Source: Varroa destructor
Taxonomy: Eukaryota; Arthropoda; Arachnida; Mesostigmata; Varroidae
Length of the DNA stretch: 64,000 bases
Reading direction: 5' to 3'
Assembly (NCBI RefSeq): GCF_002443255.2
Contig: NW_019211455.1
Location: 55,928,671 to 55,992,670, forward strand
In this document: positions 52,103-64,000 of the stretch, in pieces
How the letters are laid out: the number at the start of each line of letters is the position of its first letter
Numbering within the stretch: the first letter of the stretch is position 1
Translations under genes and position numbers: made by a program
The notes under the pieces: generated by a model
Seen by the model: the letters and a program-made list of their open reading frames with translations, nothing else
Told to the model about the DNA's origin: nothing
The model's database searches: none

Positions 52103-55100
52103 ATGGGAAGTAAGAAGCATAAAAAGCATTCAAAAACATCGCGAGATGATGGTAAGTTTGACGCTCCGCTGCAATGTCGTTCCCCTCTAGATATGCTCAC
52201 ACGTCTGTATTCCATCGAAATCGCTCCGTGTGTAAGCTGCTGCGTGACCTATGCGAAACTATAATTATTTACTTACAATTATTTAGTAAAATAACTTGCG
52301 TTGTAATACAATTATAGGCTTTCATTCGTAAATTTCTCATAAATAATAGGTAAATATATTCATCTGCTAAATAGCTGTGCGGTCTACCATCGAAATCTAC
52401 TCAAAAGGAGAAAGAAAATTATCAAAAAAAAAAAAGCATGTTGACTGTCACTTGGCTATCACGTATTATCCGCGTATTACAACGGAGACAATAATTTGCG
52501 GTACGAACGTGTACCACTAATTAGGTTGTGTTGAACTTTCTTCGTGGCCGGCGTGAACTCAGGACAAAACTCTCGAACGTGGGGCGCCTGTCAAGAACAA
52601 GGGCCGGCCGCGTTCAGAAAGGGAGAACGATCCACATCTGCTACATTCGGAGACGACGACAACACCGACGGCTTGCTGTGAGCGCCAACTTTCGGCAGCG
52701 TTCGGTTAGTGCGTTGATGGAACGATTCAGCGTCATGAACAAATTACCTGTACGGGAGGGCACTGTGGAAGTGATAAGTGAATGGCAAATAACGAGCAAT
52801 GATAGTTATGTACAAAATTTTTAACTCCCTGCTATCCAGAAGTATCAGCGCCGACAACACATAGGTTAGCTGCTCGTCGTGTTTGGTTAAGTTTTTGCTA
52901 TCCACTTGCTTGAATTCGTTTACATGATTGAGTAGGATCTGCTGGTGTATTCGACGGTATTACGTGTGAACCACTTTAATAAATGCTTTAGCCATATCGA
53001 CCGTCTGAATGGGGCCGAGCAAATTGGCAGCGCCAATATTAACCAGTCTCGTGTAATCCAACAACTGCTCGCTATAGGAAGCCGACAGGCGTTAGGCTTA
53101 GCATTGTTGTTATATTCTCGACATAGTTTCGTACTTGTTTCAGAGGCGAATTGAAATGGAAAGTGGAAAGGCTTTTTGACATCTGCTGGCACTCCGCCGG
53201 ATTGTGGCGCACTGTAAGACCGCTGTGTGTAGGTACAGTGTGTGTGCGTGAAGCAGTTTAGACACCTTTGATTTCTCAATACGCTCTCGCCCCGAACGGC
53301 TAACACAGAGGCACTCACAGAATGCACGGAACCGCCGCGAGACATTTGAGCGCTGAGGCGAAAATTGTGATGATGGTGACGATGACGGCGGTTTTGTAAA
53401 AAAAAACTGATTTTTTATTCAGAGTCTGATCGAAACCGTGGTGTGGTGTTCATTGTAGAAAAAAAATTTCTGTTAGGGCTATTGTATATGTGCGTAGGAT
53501 TGATAGTCGGTAGAAAAATGCGATTTGTTTTCGTTCGGGCGTTGCAATCACATACACTAAAAACGTTCGAGAGCAAACTGTACTGTGAAATGTTCAATTC
53601 ATTTTAGACATTTCACGTATTTTCCTTTTCGAATTTTTTCACCATCAACGACACTGATTGTCCCAGATAAACTCCTGTGAATATGGCTACTAACGCAGAA
53701 TACCTTAACATTTTTTTCGTGCCTTGGGCATAGAAAGTCGTTTCCTAAGGTAGGATAGTCTCTATTTGATTCAAAATTTCTGAATCTGTGCATCGCTTGG
53801 GAGGAATGTACGCCTACCTCACTAGAATACATGGTGGCGACGAGAAATAAATGTGACAAGTGTCATCATATTTCGTAATTGGTGTTTCTTTCTGAAGTGT
53901 TACTTCATATTTGCGGTTCTTCTATGTTGAAGATAAACCCAAAGCAACTTGCATACAGCTGATTATTAACTGGTTAAGCTCGTTCATATGCCTTAGATAA
54001 ACACGTAGAGATTGTCAAACAAGTGTCATTTTGTTGTTCTGGTGAGGGCTCTCTCTCCACATACGTTATATAATTATAATATAAACCTAACCTAACCTAA
54101 GAAGGCCTGAGTACAGAATTTAAAATGTTTAAAATATCTCATACGTATATAGGCTGTATTTGTATTTGCGAAAGCATGCGTGACACTGTCGTGGTTATGA
54201 TTGGCTCCGCAAAGGAAAGATCGATCGACGAGTGGATTCTTGTTTTGTAAGTTCTTAGCAACGAAGTGGCTAATTAACCTGTTGCCTCGGCATGATTTAC
54301 TAAGTCAGGGTGTTGCGTTTGTGGACTTCGAAAATGACGTGTATACGAACTTTGTTATATCTATGTACGTTTTTGTATTGTTTCACTCTTCCCGTGCTAA
54401 CTTGCGTTCCATCCACAAGCGTCGCTGAAATCGTGGAGCAGACCGAACCACTTGAATAAGTTGGTTGCTCCGACTTATGGAGCTCCGAGAGCGAACCTGG
54501 TTTTCACTAGGCGAATTAAGAGAATCATTAATAAAGCTTGCCTCTTTTCTTTTACGCTAATTACTAGAATTTGATAAAGTAACAATTATCTGCTTGTTGA
54601 TCTAGCAGATTAACTCTCCTCAATAAACTGTTATATTGTCTACAGTCGACCATCAAAGACGTCGTATCTTTTCCCCGCCATTTTCAGCTCAATAGCCTAT
54701 GAGGCTCTTATGTGTACTGCGTAATGCTACATACGGTTTCCAGAGCTGATTGTCAGAGAATGAATAGATCATATAGAGAACGAAAGGTCTTTTAAAGCCT
54801 TCGAATCTTGCTGGCCATGACATCAAGGGGATATTCCGGTGAATCATTAGTAGTTCGGCGCATCTCTTTATGACATCAATGCATGAATTGTTGGTTCAGC
54901 TCACATGCATCTGCTGCCAAACGCTACTCGAATAACGTATACGGAAGATGTGTGCATGTCGATACAGAGGCAACGCCAGAACGGTTTACGTAAACGCTGC
55001 AATAAGAATCAACTCCAGATATCCAGATTATTGCGGTTTTGTGCCGTTCCAAATAAGCTTAATCTAGTTAGCCGACTCGTTTGCCGTTAGCTTCTAGCAA

Positions 55101-58100
55101 ATAAACTGTCATAATTTCGAAATGAAATGGCAGTGTGATCTAAAAATTTCGTGTTTTCAAGGAATTACTCTCCATGTAATAAGCTAGATAGAAAAAGAAG
55201 AAATGGTACTCATTGCATGGGTGATGACCGCCCTGAGGAACATGTGATATATTTTCTGTTTTGCGTTATTCTCCAATCTAACAAAAGTTGTTTAGCTTGC
55301 CGGCCCAAAGGCGATGAGTTCGATATGGCTAAGCCCAGTTAGGATTAGTGTTTTTTTCCGGATATGTCCTCTCTGGTCTAGTGATTCGAAGTTGAATTTA
55401 ATTTGTGATACACATAGATTTAATGAAATAACGTTCTGTTATCTATTCTGTGTTAACTCATTCTTCCGTAGTAAGGCATTAATAAGTAAAAACAAATATT
55501 GCTTGTGTCTGTCAAATATGGGCTATTTCGTCTGACATAGATTTTTTTTTATTTACGTCGTTATATGTCAATAATTAATAACAGTATTCGTGTATGGCTA
55601 GACTTCTGTTACTTGTCCAGCCGTTTGTTACAATTGATCTTATTCACAGAGTTTTTTTCCCGTTCAACTATTGACATGTTACTGGAGTAGCTGCATTTAG
55701 TTATTTCTTATTTTAATCAGTGACTTGAGCTATGCTACTGAAATCTGATAATCTGTATTGTCTTCTAATGAGAGATATGTATATGGATAGTAATATATTC
55801 TCGATGATACGTTTACGCCGAGCAGAAATGTGCTTTGCGCTTAGCTACAAGCACACAGGCGTCACAGTCCATCATGAAATCGGGTGGGTCATCTGACCGC
55901 GAGAGTGTTCGATCTGACGTACATATTTTTCGAAAAGAAAAACATTGGTTATAGCTAACAAAAGAAAGTGCTCCGAATTAATGTCGTTGCTTTATCTGCA
56001 CCAGTTCGCCTTTGTGTCACTAACCAAAGCCCATACGGGCAATATATAAAGAGGTCGGAAATGATAGAAAATAAAAACTACCTTTTCAGAAGCAAATAGT
56101 TGTACTCTCATTATTTGCGGAGGTAATTATAGGTTTCTATTAAACTGAAAGGAAATTTTTGTCGACACAAGTCTCTTTGGCTAATATCGGTCTGCTCCAC
56201 GAAATTTTTGGGCACCTGTTCAACGGCTATGTATATATATTGTTCAGTTTGTAACCTATCGATATTAAAAATGGAAACCAACAGTTACTGAGGCTAACTG
56301 ATATGCGTCTATTGATTCTGTATCTATCGTTGAAATATTGTAAAAATACGGTACTTCTTCCCCCGGCTTTGATAATTCAGCCATTTTGTTCATTCACTTA
56401 TCAGGTATTAACTATTGAAGATACGGTAGTTCTGTAGGAACTTAATGCATTTCAGTACCTCTACAAATAGGCTGCTTATAGTACTGTCACAATTTATTTT
56501 CTTGGCGAATACAAGAATAATTTAATATAAAAAATACGTCTCAGATGTATCTTGATTACGAATATTCCTAATAACAAACTTTATATGCTTTATGCAAGGT
56601 GTATATGTGAGGGGTATCGCCGTTTCGGCCTTTGTGTTTGCAAAGTTACACTTTATGAATGTTCTGTTATGACAACAGCGGCGACGGTAGCGACGCTACC
56701 TTCCCACCGAAGTGCAATCTATTTATTTTGGAAAAGTTCAGACTATTTTTTTCTTCCAACCAAATAATTTGTCTCTGATAAATTTCGTGGTAGAAAAAAA
56801 GTCCATGAATGAGAAACCATTCCATGAATGAGGCGGTTAAACAGGATTGAACTGCCATGAATCATCGTCTGAGCAACGTGTTTATCATCACTTTGATCTT
56901 TGAGAACTCAATTACTTGATCAGATCGAATTATGTAAAAAATATTTTCGGTTTACTATGACAAAAGGGGGTCTGATTTCGCTTGCCTGTATATTACGAGA
57001 TTCGGCGGCCTACCGTTTACAACGTTACTGTGAAGTATCAGAACGGTCTTTAACGTCAATTACTAGGTTATCATTCTCTTGCATAGCTGTTGCACAAGGC
57101 GAACGTAAGCGTATTGTTTCGCACTTAACTATTGGCGTTTTACTACCATAAAGCCTATGAAATGTTTTTTTATTTACTGTCGTTTAATACAAATCTATAT
57201 AACTGAATGTACCTAAATTCCTGTTTCTAAAAATTAATTAAAATTAGAAAACAATTTTTTTTGGTGGTTTGTAGATGATATGCCAATGGAACAAAGCCCC
57301 CAGCCGGTGGCGGCCTCTAGTGGGTCGGCTCCCCCAAAATCGGGCATCAAGCTTGTGCTTAAGGTTGGAGGAAGTAGCGCTTCAACAGGAGGTGTAAGTC
57401 CCGCTTCATCGGGATCATCGGTAACACAAAACGCTCCTGTTGTAGCCTATTCTTCTACGGTACCAGCACCCACACCGCTCTATTCGGGGGGATATCCACC
57501 CACAGGAGGTAAGCATTTTTTAGTTCTAACGTTTTAGATGTATTATTATTGCTATTGCTTATTGCGTATAAAGATGCCAATATTGTTGGACAAAATAGCA
57601 ACTATTTTGAGCGAGTATAACTAATTTTTCCTGTTTTGCGTAAATGTTACGAAACTTTACATAAAGCTTCGTTGATACAAAGCTATGACCGTTTCCTACC
57701 GACCGGAACGAATATGCCTTATGGAATCTTCTTACACGACTTGAACCTAGTAGCGTATCGATTTCGAATAGATATTTCGAGATTTTTGACATTTGATTTA
57801 TACTTATTACTATATTATATTTATTACTATATTAATATTACTATATTATAATATGAATAGCTATCATGTGCAAGCTGCCTATACCGCCTCTTACGTCTAT
57901 AGTAAAAGCTATTTCAAAGAAGGTTGAGGTCTGAAGTTATCACATTTCACTTGATCCAACATTAATTAAGTCCTTACCACCTCAGGATTTTTATAGTAGT
58001 GTATGAGGAAACTCCGAAGCCGGAAGTTGTAAGACGCCTCAGATTGAGGGTCAGCTCAGTATACAAATATAGAATACTTTAGGTAAAGTAATTTCCATTC

Positions 58101-61100
58101 TTGGCACGATTACTTTTCACGGATCGTTTACAGGAATCTCACTTCGTTTAGTAACAAATCCCGATAACGCTGAGTGCACAGTCAAAAAGGTCGAAAACCC
58201 GCTCATCAATGGAACAACGAGCAGCGGTGCAGTGGCTGGCGCGAGTGCCAGTGGAACCGGGGGTGCTGGAAGCGTCCAGTCGGACAGTCTTAGCGAGACA
58301 AGCTCTTACCTACAGCAGCATCGCCATAAGAAAAGCGATAAAAAGAAAAAGAAAAAAAAGAAACACCACCACCACCACTCCCATTGTCATCACCACAAGG
58401 ATCATCATAAACATCATCATGGGGGCGGCGAGAAACGCAAGGATAGAGTAGACGGCGATGGGTTGGGTATGGGGGGAGGTCAAGCTGGAGGGGGCTCAGG
58501 AACTGGAGGCAATTCCGGAGGTGCCGCAGGTGACGACGACGACGATGACGGCGATGTAGCTCCACCACCTCCAAAACGGCCAGTTATGGAGACTATTGAT
58601 AACCAGCCCCCCTTGCCGGAGGTCCCGTTGCGGTCACCTGTCGGCGTATTACCATCCGGTCCTCGGGAAGTCTCACCTCTGTACCGTCTCCTCGGAGTTC
58701 TTCTTGAACTGGTGCGGAAGCGGGATACGTACGAGTTCTTCGCGTGGCCGGTGAACGACGCCATAGCTCCAGGTTATTCGACAATTATCACTCGACCAAT
58801 GGATCTAAGCACGATGAAGCGGCGAGTGGACAACCGGGAATATCCAACGCTGGAAGCGTTTAAAGCCGATCTCCGCTTGATATGTGATAATGCTACAACG
58901 TATAACCAACCTGACACAATCTACTATAAGGAGGCGCGAAAGTTATGGAGGCACTCGCAGAAAATCCTATCGAAGGAGCACATCCTTCAACTAGATCCTG
59001 AGCTTAAGTATATCGGTGCTGTGCCAGTTGATCAGTTAGGATTTGACCTACGATCGATCACACCGGAGCCTATTGAAGAGATGACACCAAGAATGACGCG
59101 GAATCGCGTGCAACACAACGCAAGTAGTAGTATTCGTGTCGGCAATGACGATGAACCAGTGGAACTGAGCGCCGAGAAGATGGGTGAACGACCTGTGCCT
59201 CCAGTAAAGATCTCTTTAGCTGCCACTGTTGTTGAACAAGCACTCGCTACTGTAGGAGCTCCAGAGTCTCCAGCTGTCGTCACGAGGGATGATAAGGTAG
59301 GCAACTCTATTTGAAAATATAGGAATCTACAAATCTAATACTTTGAAACTCATGTGTACCGATTTAAGTTAAATAAATTAGCTTTAATGCCATTACATAG
59401 ATATTTGTAGTATACTTAATAATGGATAATATTTTTATCTGTACTTTCTGCATCAATGGTAGCGCGTCCATAGCTAGAGTTTCTGTTTTAGCGGTATTAA
59501 CCGTTTTAAGGAATAAGTTTGTTCTAAAATTGTTTAACAAGGAGCATGGCTATTCAATGGAAAATTAATCATTGTGTCGTAAAGACGCTTTTATTATATT
59601 TAGGTTAGTCGGTTTGTGTCTTGCACCACATCTAATGTTTTCGCCTGTACATTATTTTCGATTGCCTATTGCATTGCTTCGTAGGAGGGTGTTCTGGCAG
59701 GAGTTGCACGTTCCCACCGTGTGTCATCATTAGGTGGTAGAGCTTCGAGTGAGGGAAGTCCTGTGCTCGAGCGCACTTATTCTCAAGAAGCAAAACGGGA
59801 AGATCTAAAGGACGTTACGGGTAAAGAGACACCGACGCGGCCAGCGGGCTCTGAGACGCCCACAGAACTCAATGGAGATATAACATGTCCCGACGGCACA
59901 CCAGTCAGATCCGTTAGCCCGCCTGGTCTCGCCAAGAAGTCCAAACCTGACGAGTATGTTTGCCTATTTTCAAAACACCTTTGAACATTTGTAACTTTCC
60001 GAATGCACTAGACGAACGGCTCCATCAAGTGAAAATAAGCGTCTTTGTTGCAAGAGACCTGTCGAGTTTTTTTTTAATATGGAATATGTATAGATCGCAA
60101 ACAAAAAAAAATAAGCAACAAGTGTAGCAATATCAAACAAAGTCATACAAGCAAATAACCTTCAGAAATCGTTGCGCTCAATACTGACAATTCAATCACA
60201 ACAGGTCAAATTGTTATTCTTTCTAATAGAAGCTGAATCAGTATGGTACCCTAACTTTGTTTATGGCTGAACGCACTTGTAGTATCAGTTCGTATAGCTT
60301 CTGTCGACTATGTTAGCTAGTTTTTATTTTGAGTTAGTAGCTATCGAACATCGACTGCACAAAGCAGCAGACATCGTGAATTTTAAGGAGCGTATGGCGT
60401 CTGTATCTTGTATTGTGTTAGAGAGAAGGCTTTAGCAAAGCATATGAAAATATTAGGTTCTTGTCAAAAAATTCAGTTTCTACTCGTGAAAAAAAAATTT
60501 TATAGTTAGTGTTACACTTTCCCTAGCGGGCTATAGTCATTACACCGTAGACAGAACTTTAATGTACAACAAAGTCTGCCAGAATCATGAAAGAACTGAG
60601 TTCTCAACCTATTACGTAGCGACTTTTTGAGCGTATTGCACAGTTGTTGGCGAATTACGTATGCGCAGCGAAATTGCTTAGCTACATTTGTGTTGGCTAG
60701 AGTAATTACATCGATTGTTTTTCTTAAATACGGGGTAACTTATTAAATTCCCCCTTGATGGAAATAGAATATGTCGACTCCAGTTTATCTAAGCTCGATC
60801 CTACTAACCCATGACTGTTTTTTTTTCTCACCGATGGTGCCGCAGTGAGCAACAGTCACAGGTGACGCCTCCTGATGACGCATCAGCTGCTGAGATTTTA
60901 GCCCATGCACAGCGTATGGCGCGAGGCGCCGCCAATCGGCTTGCTATGCTCAAGCCAAACACGGATTACGCCTTCCTCCTACAGAATGACGATGGTATAT
61001 AGCAGACGCTTATAACAGTTGAACTCATTTTCTCGCTACTATTTTCGATTGTTTCTTTGACTAAAGAAAAAGTTGATTACATATTCCTGAATCAAAACTG

Positions 61101-63455
61101 ATCATAGGGAAACGTTAGTGAGCAACATTCGAGAGAGCTTGTTTTTAAATATTGTAGATTTCGACTTGAAATTCGTTGAAGAAGCGAAAAGTAAAGGTGA
61201 AGATTAATTACAACGGAGGAAGATAATTTTTAAGCTTCGAGTTGAACTTACATTTCGCTGCTTTTTTGTGCAGGTTCAGCGACGCTGAGCATACTCAATC
61301 CGGATGTTACGTTAACTGACAAATACGTTGGCCTCCGACCGGCTGAATTACCTGTGCCGCCGCAAAAGGTCGACCTAGAAATGTTGGTGGGAAAATTACC
61401 ATACGGCATGTCCAGCCTTGTGGACTTCAAAGATGAAGCCCGATCAGTGGCCAAGCCAATCAACTACACCGTTAATGAAAGCGGACCGCCTTTTTCCACG
61501 TTTGCTCCACACTATGATTCCAGCTTCTCGAATTTGACCAAGGTATGTGGCCTAAATCTCAAATAGAAATTATTACTATATCGTTTTCATAAAATTTGTG
61601 TCTTATTTTTTACTACTTCTGTTTATCATAAGGCTAATAATTTTTTATTTGTATAACCAGTCTATCTAATTGTAATTAACCGATCATACTCTAAGAAGTA
61701 TTTCAGTCGATACCAATTAAATTTGTAAAAGAAATATAGTGGATATCTTACTGGAGTGGATTCAAGATAACTTACTTTAAAGATTAACTTTGTGTTCGGT
61801 ACTTGGATTTGCATAAACATAATATTCGGTCCACTTGCATAACATTACCAACAGCAGTCTTTCTCAGACCCATTTTTTTCACATTATAGGTTGAGAGTGA
61901 CCTCGTATATCAGACGTACGGTGACGAACTCGGCGTCCAATACGCCGATAGTATCATGCACTTTGCCAAAGACTGCGATTACCTAATGAACATGGTAGAC
62001 AATTTATTAGATACGCTCACCGGCGGTCAGCACAGCAAGACCCTGAAGCTGGTTCGCTCTGGGGAACTTTTACGGGATCCGGATGAGGAGGAATCAACAT
62101 CGTCAGACAAGCAACAAACGAAGGAAAAAGACAGTGGAAAGTCGTCGAGTGATAAAGACAGAGCGAATCAAAGGAGTCACGCAGCCGAAAAAGCGCAATC
62201 GCTGAGTGAGAAATCATCCTTCGAGAAACAGCAAGACAAAGTTATTACTTCTAGCAATGGCCCTTCGAACCAAGCCGGTGTGATTATGGCTAATGGTACA
62301 GGTGCCGCGAAATGTAATGGGAACGCAACGCATGGGTTAGTAGAAGAGATTTTTTGTTTGTTTATACTGTTTTCTGTGCCCAATTGCCTTATGTAATAGA
62401 TATCGAGTAATTTGTGTATAAAGGAAACAAGATCAATTATTTCGGAAGCATTAGTAGTATTCGTATATAATTAAATTGTGTTTTATTACTCAATTAATTT
62501 ATAATGATCTTGCTACCTCTTATATCTGGGACTTTGCTATGATCTTTGCTTTACAGTATCAACCCGACGCCAGTGATCAGCGTGCCCGCTGTTGGCAAGC
62601 CTCCCCTGGTAAATGGGCATGGCCCGCCTATGAACAGTGGATCAATGGTGCAGCCTCTGAGCAACAGTTTACACAATGGAGTACCACAAATAGGTAGTGT
62701 TCAGAGCTCTAATGTGGGTGTATCTCAGATTATGCCGTGTTCCCAGCCACAAATGATTGGTCCCGGAATCCAAATGCCGTCGCAGCAACAGCCGCCTCTC
62801 CAGCATCATCCAACAATGGCGCCGACAGTGACATCGAACCACAATCAGTCAATCATGCTGCCGAGCTCAAACACTAATAGTGGACCAGCGCCTGTTATGG
62901 TTGGAAATCATTTTGTTACCGGAAATGTACAACCAAACGTGGAAAATCATTTTAGTGTCAATAACGTACACGGTCAAATGCCACCTACGATGCTATCTGG
63001 AGCCTCTGGTGGTTTAGTGATGAACGCGGGCAACCCTATCGTACCCGGAACGGTGGGGACGCCTGCTGGCGTTGGACTTGTGGGCAAGTCAATGGCAGGA
63101 TCACTGCATCAGGGAGGTCTACCAACTCAGCCTCTGGTAGCACCACTTGGGGGCGTCTCTATGCCAATGGGATCTCTAACGGGTGGATCGCCCGTAGTTA
63201 TTACTAGGACACCAGCACCGGGACCAGGGGCATCAACCGGTAGTCCTAGTCTCGTGGGAACAGGAGCGAATAGCGCTTCTACCAACGCCGGAGGAACTGC
63301 GCCGGGAGATAATGAGCAGAAACTTCAGGCAAAATTAGCCGAATCGACCGAGATGATAGAGCGTTTGACACGGCTTCAACGAGAAAGATTGAGTCAACCA
63401 CCGCCGCCGCATCTCGGAATGACACAAGGACCATCGCCAACGGAATTACAACTTG
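52103..63455 (+). CDS. BRD9: Bromodomain protein BRD7/BRD9-like, 3' end beyond window (8 exons seen)
   Basis: The predicted product is a chromatin reader and subunit of a SWI/SNF remodeller (BRD9 in ncBAF, BRD7 in PBAF). Exons are 52103-52151, 57275-57508, 58134-59296, 59685-59953, 60846-60994, 61274-61542, 61890-62335 and 62557-63455, all GT-AG and in phase, with 1159 aa so far. The start MGSKKHKKHSK matches the family N-terminus, and the conserved KLVLKVGG lies at residues 42-49. A Lys-then-His-rich tract covers about 157-192. The bromodomain is at about 275-375, with ZA-loop FFAWPVNDAIAPGYS and acetyl-lysine-contacting Asn352 in YNQPDTIYY. The following DUF3512-type region (about 600-860) includes YGDELGVQ and LTGGQHSKTL near 755, closer to BRD9 than BRD7. 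Exon 8 is low-complexity Gly/Pro/Ser/Gln, then a coiled segment near 1110-1135. Vertebrate BRD9 is about 600 aa. The final exon(s) lie beyond the right edge. Confidence 0.93.
54086..54100. repeat. Interstitial (CCTAA)3
   Basis: Three perfect CCTAA units, complement of the arthropod telomere unit TTAGG, lie in the 5.1-kb first intron of BRD9 (52152-57274). The rest of that intron shows no recognisable gene. An open minus-strand frame at 53599-53859 (86 codons) is unrecognised. Confidence 0.8.
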
Positions 63456-64000
63456 GTAAGCTTTTATCTTACAAGAATACACGGATCTTTCTGAGTGAGT
63501 TAGTTAAGTATGGGAGATTCATCTTCAAAACTGTGATCCCTATCAGCGACACGCAGTACAGAGGAGTGTAAGTAATAAACAGCAAGGCTACACCTATTCT
63601 GTTAGCGACCGCTGCATGTTCGTATACATAGATTGTGTAACAATGCGTTAAATCAACGAAATAGTTGGCGCATATTGGCAAATCTATCGAGACAAATACC
63701 TTGGATGGCAATAGGCCCCATGACACACAGAAAAGCTGGATATCTTTAGAGAACAGGACTTTTAGATTCATGGATGTAATTGTGGGCTGAAAGCCGTCAT
63801 TTCATTCAATATTAGTGCAGAATAAAAGTGCAAAAATCATTGTACAAAATTTACTGACAACTATTCAATATTGGCCACACGCTTTATAGCCTTTAAACTT
63901 TAACTTGAACCCATGCGGTACAGAAGACACGTATTTTAAAGAATAGTTTTTACAAATAATACCCATGTCTATGTTCCACTCATTTATTATGTTAGTCACC
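63456..64000 (+). other. BRD9 intron running off the window
   Basis: The sequence after the GTAAGC donor at 63456 shows no further coding exon that continues the BRD9 frame (phase 1). The terminal part of the gene must lie to the right. Confidence 0.6.

Noticed and set aside
53599..53859. 86-codon minus-strand frame in BRD9 intron 1
   Set aside because: Unrecognised, antisense, no splice or start context that supports a gene.

Overview
This is eukaryotic nuclear DNA, almost certainly from an arthropod. The genes have many short exons with GT-AG introns, and the spacers are long, AT-rich and rich in microsatellites. There are decayed mariner transposons and short interstitial arrays of the arthropod telomere unit TTAGG/CCTAA. 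A chelicerate such as a mesostigmatan mite is possible, but that is a weak inference. No CRISPR array, operon, rRNA gene or intact tRNA gene was seen.

Four conserved protein genes could be rebuilt exon by exon with phase-consistent splice junctions. They alternate in orientation. (1) METAP1D, minus strand, 9628 to 3812: mitochondrial methionine aminopeptidase, 8 coding exons, 324 aa, all five metal ligands present. (2) A Synaptotagmin-14/16 orthologue, plus strand, 17936 to 24945: 6 exons, 766 aa, one membrane segment and two C2 domains without the usual calcium ligands. (3) PANK4, minus strand, 43426 to 33274: 9 exons, 887 aa, a pantothenate kinase fold fused to a DUF89 metal-dependent phosphatase. 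(4) A BRD7/BRD9-type bromodomain gene, closest to BRD9, plus strand, 52103 to beyond the right edge: 8 exons seen, at least 1159 aa, a predicted subunit of a SWI/SNF-type chromatin remodeller.

METAP1D and Syt14 are head-to-head across about 8.3 kb that holds a GC-rich patch and a mariner relic. Syt14 and PANK4 are tail-to-tail across about 8.3 kb with no recognised gene. PANK4 and BRD9 are head-to-head across about 8.7 kb of trinucleotide-repeat-rich, GC-rich DNA that probably holds promoters and untranslated exons. The four genes share no pathway; they look like ordinary neighbours.

The main points for a second look are: PANK4 keeps both kinase residues that are reported lost in human PANK4; two mariner relics share a terminal repeat, one of them lying in a PANK4 intron; perfect trinucleotide arrays lie just upstream of BRD9; telomere-like motifs occur inside the locus; and the BRD9 protein is very long with a Lys/His tract. 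I found no convincing previously undescribed system. All coordinates come from reading by eye, and family assignments are from memory of the families, not from a search.
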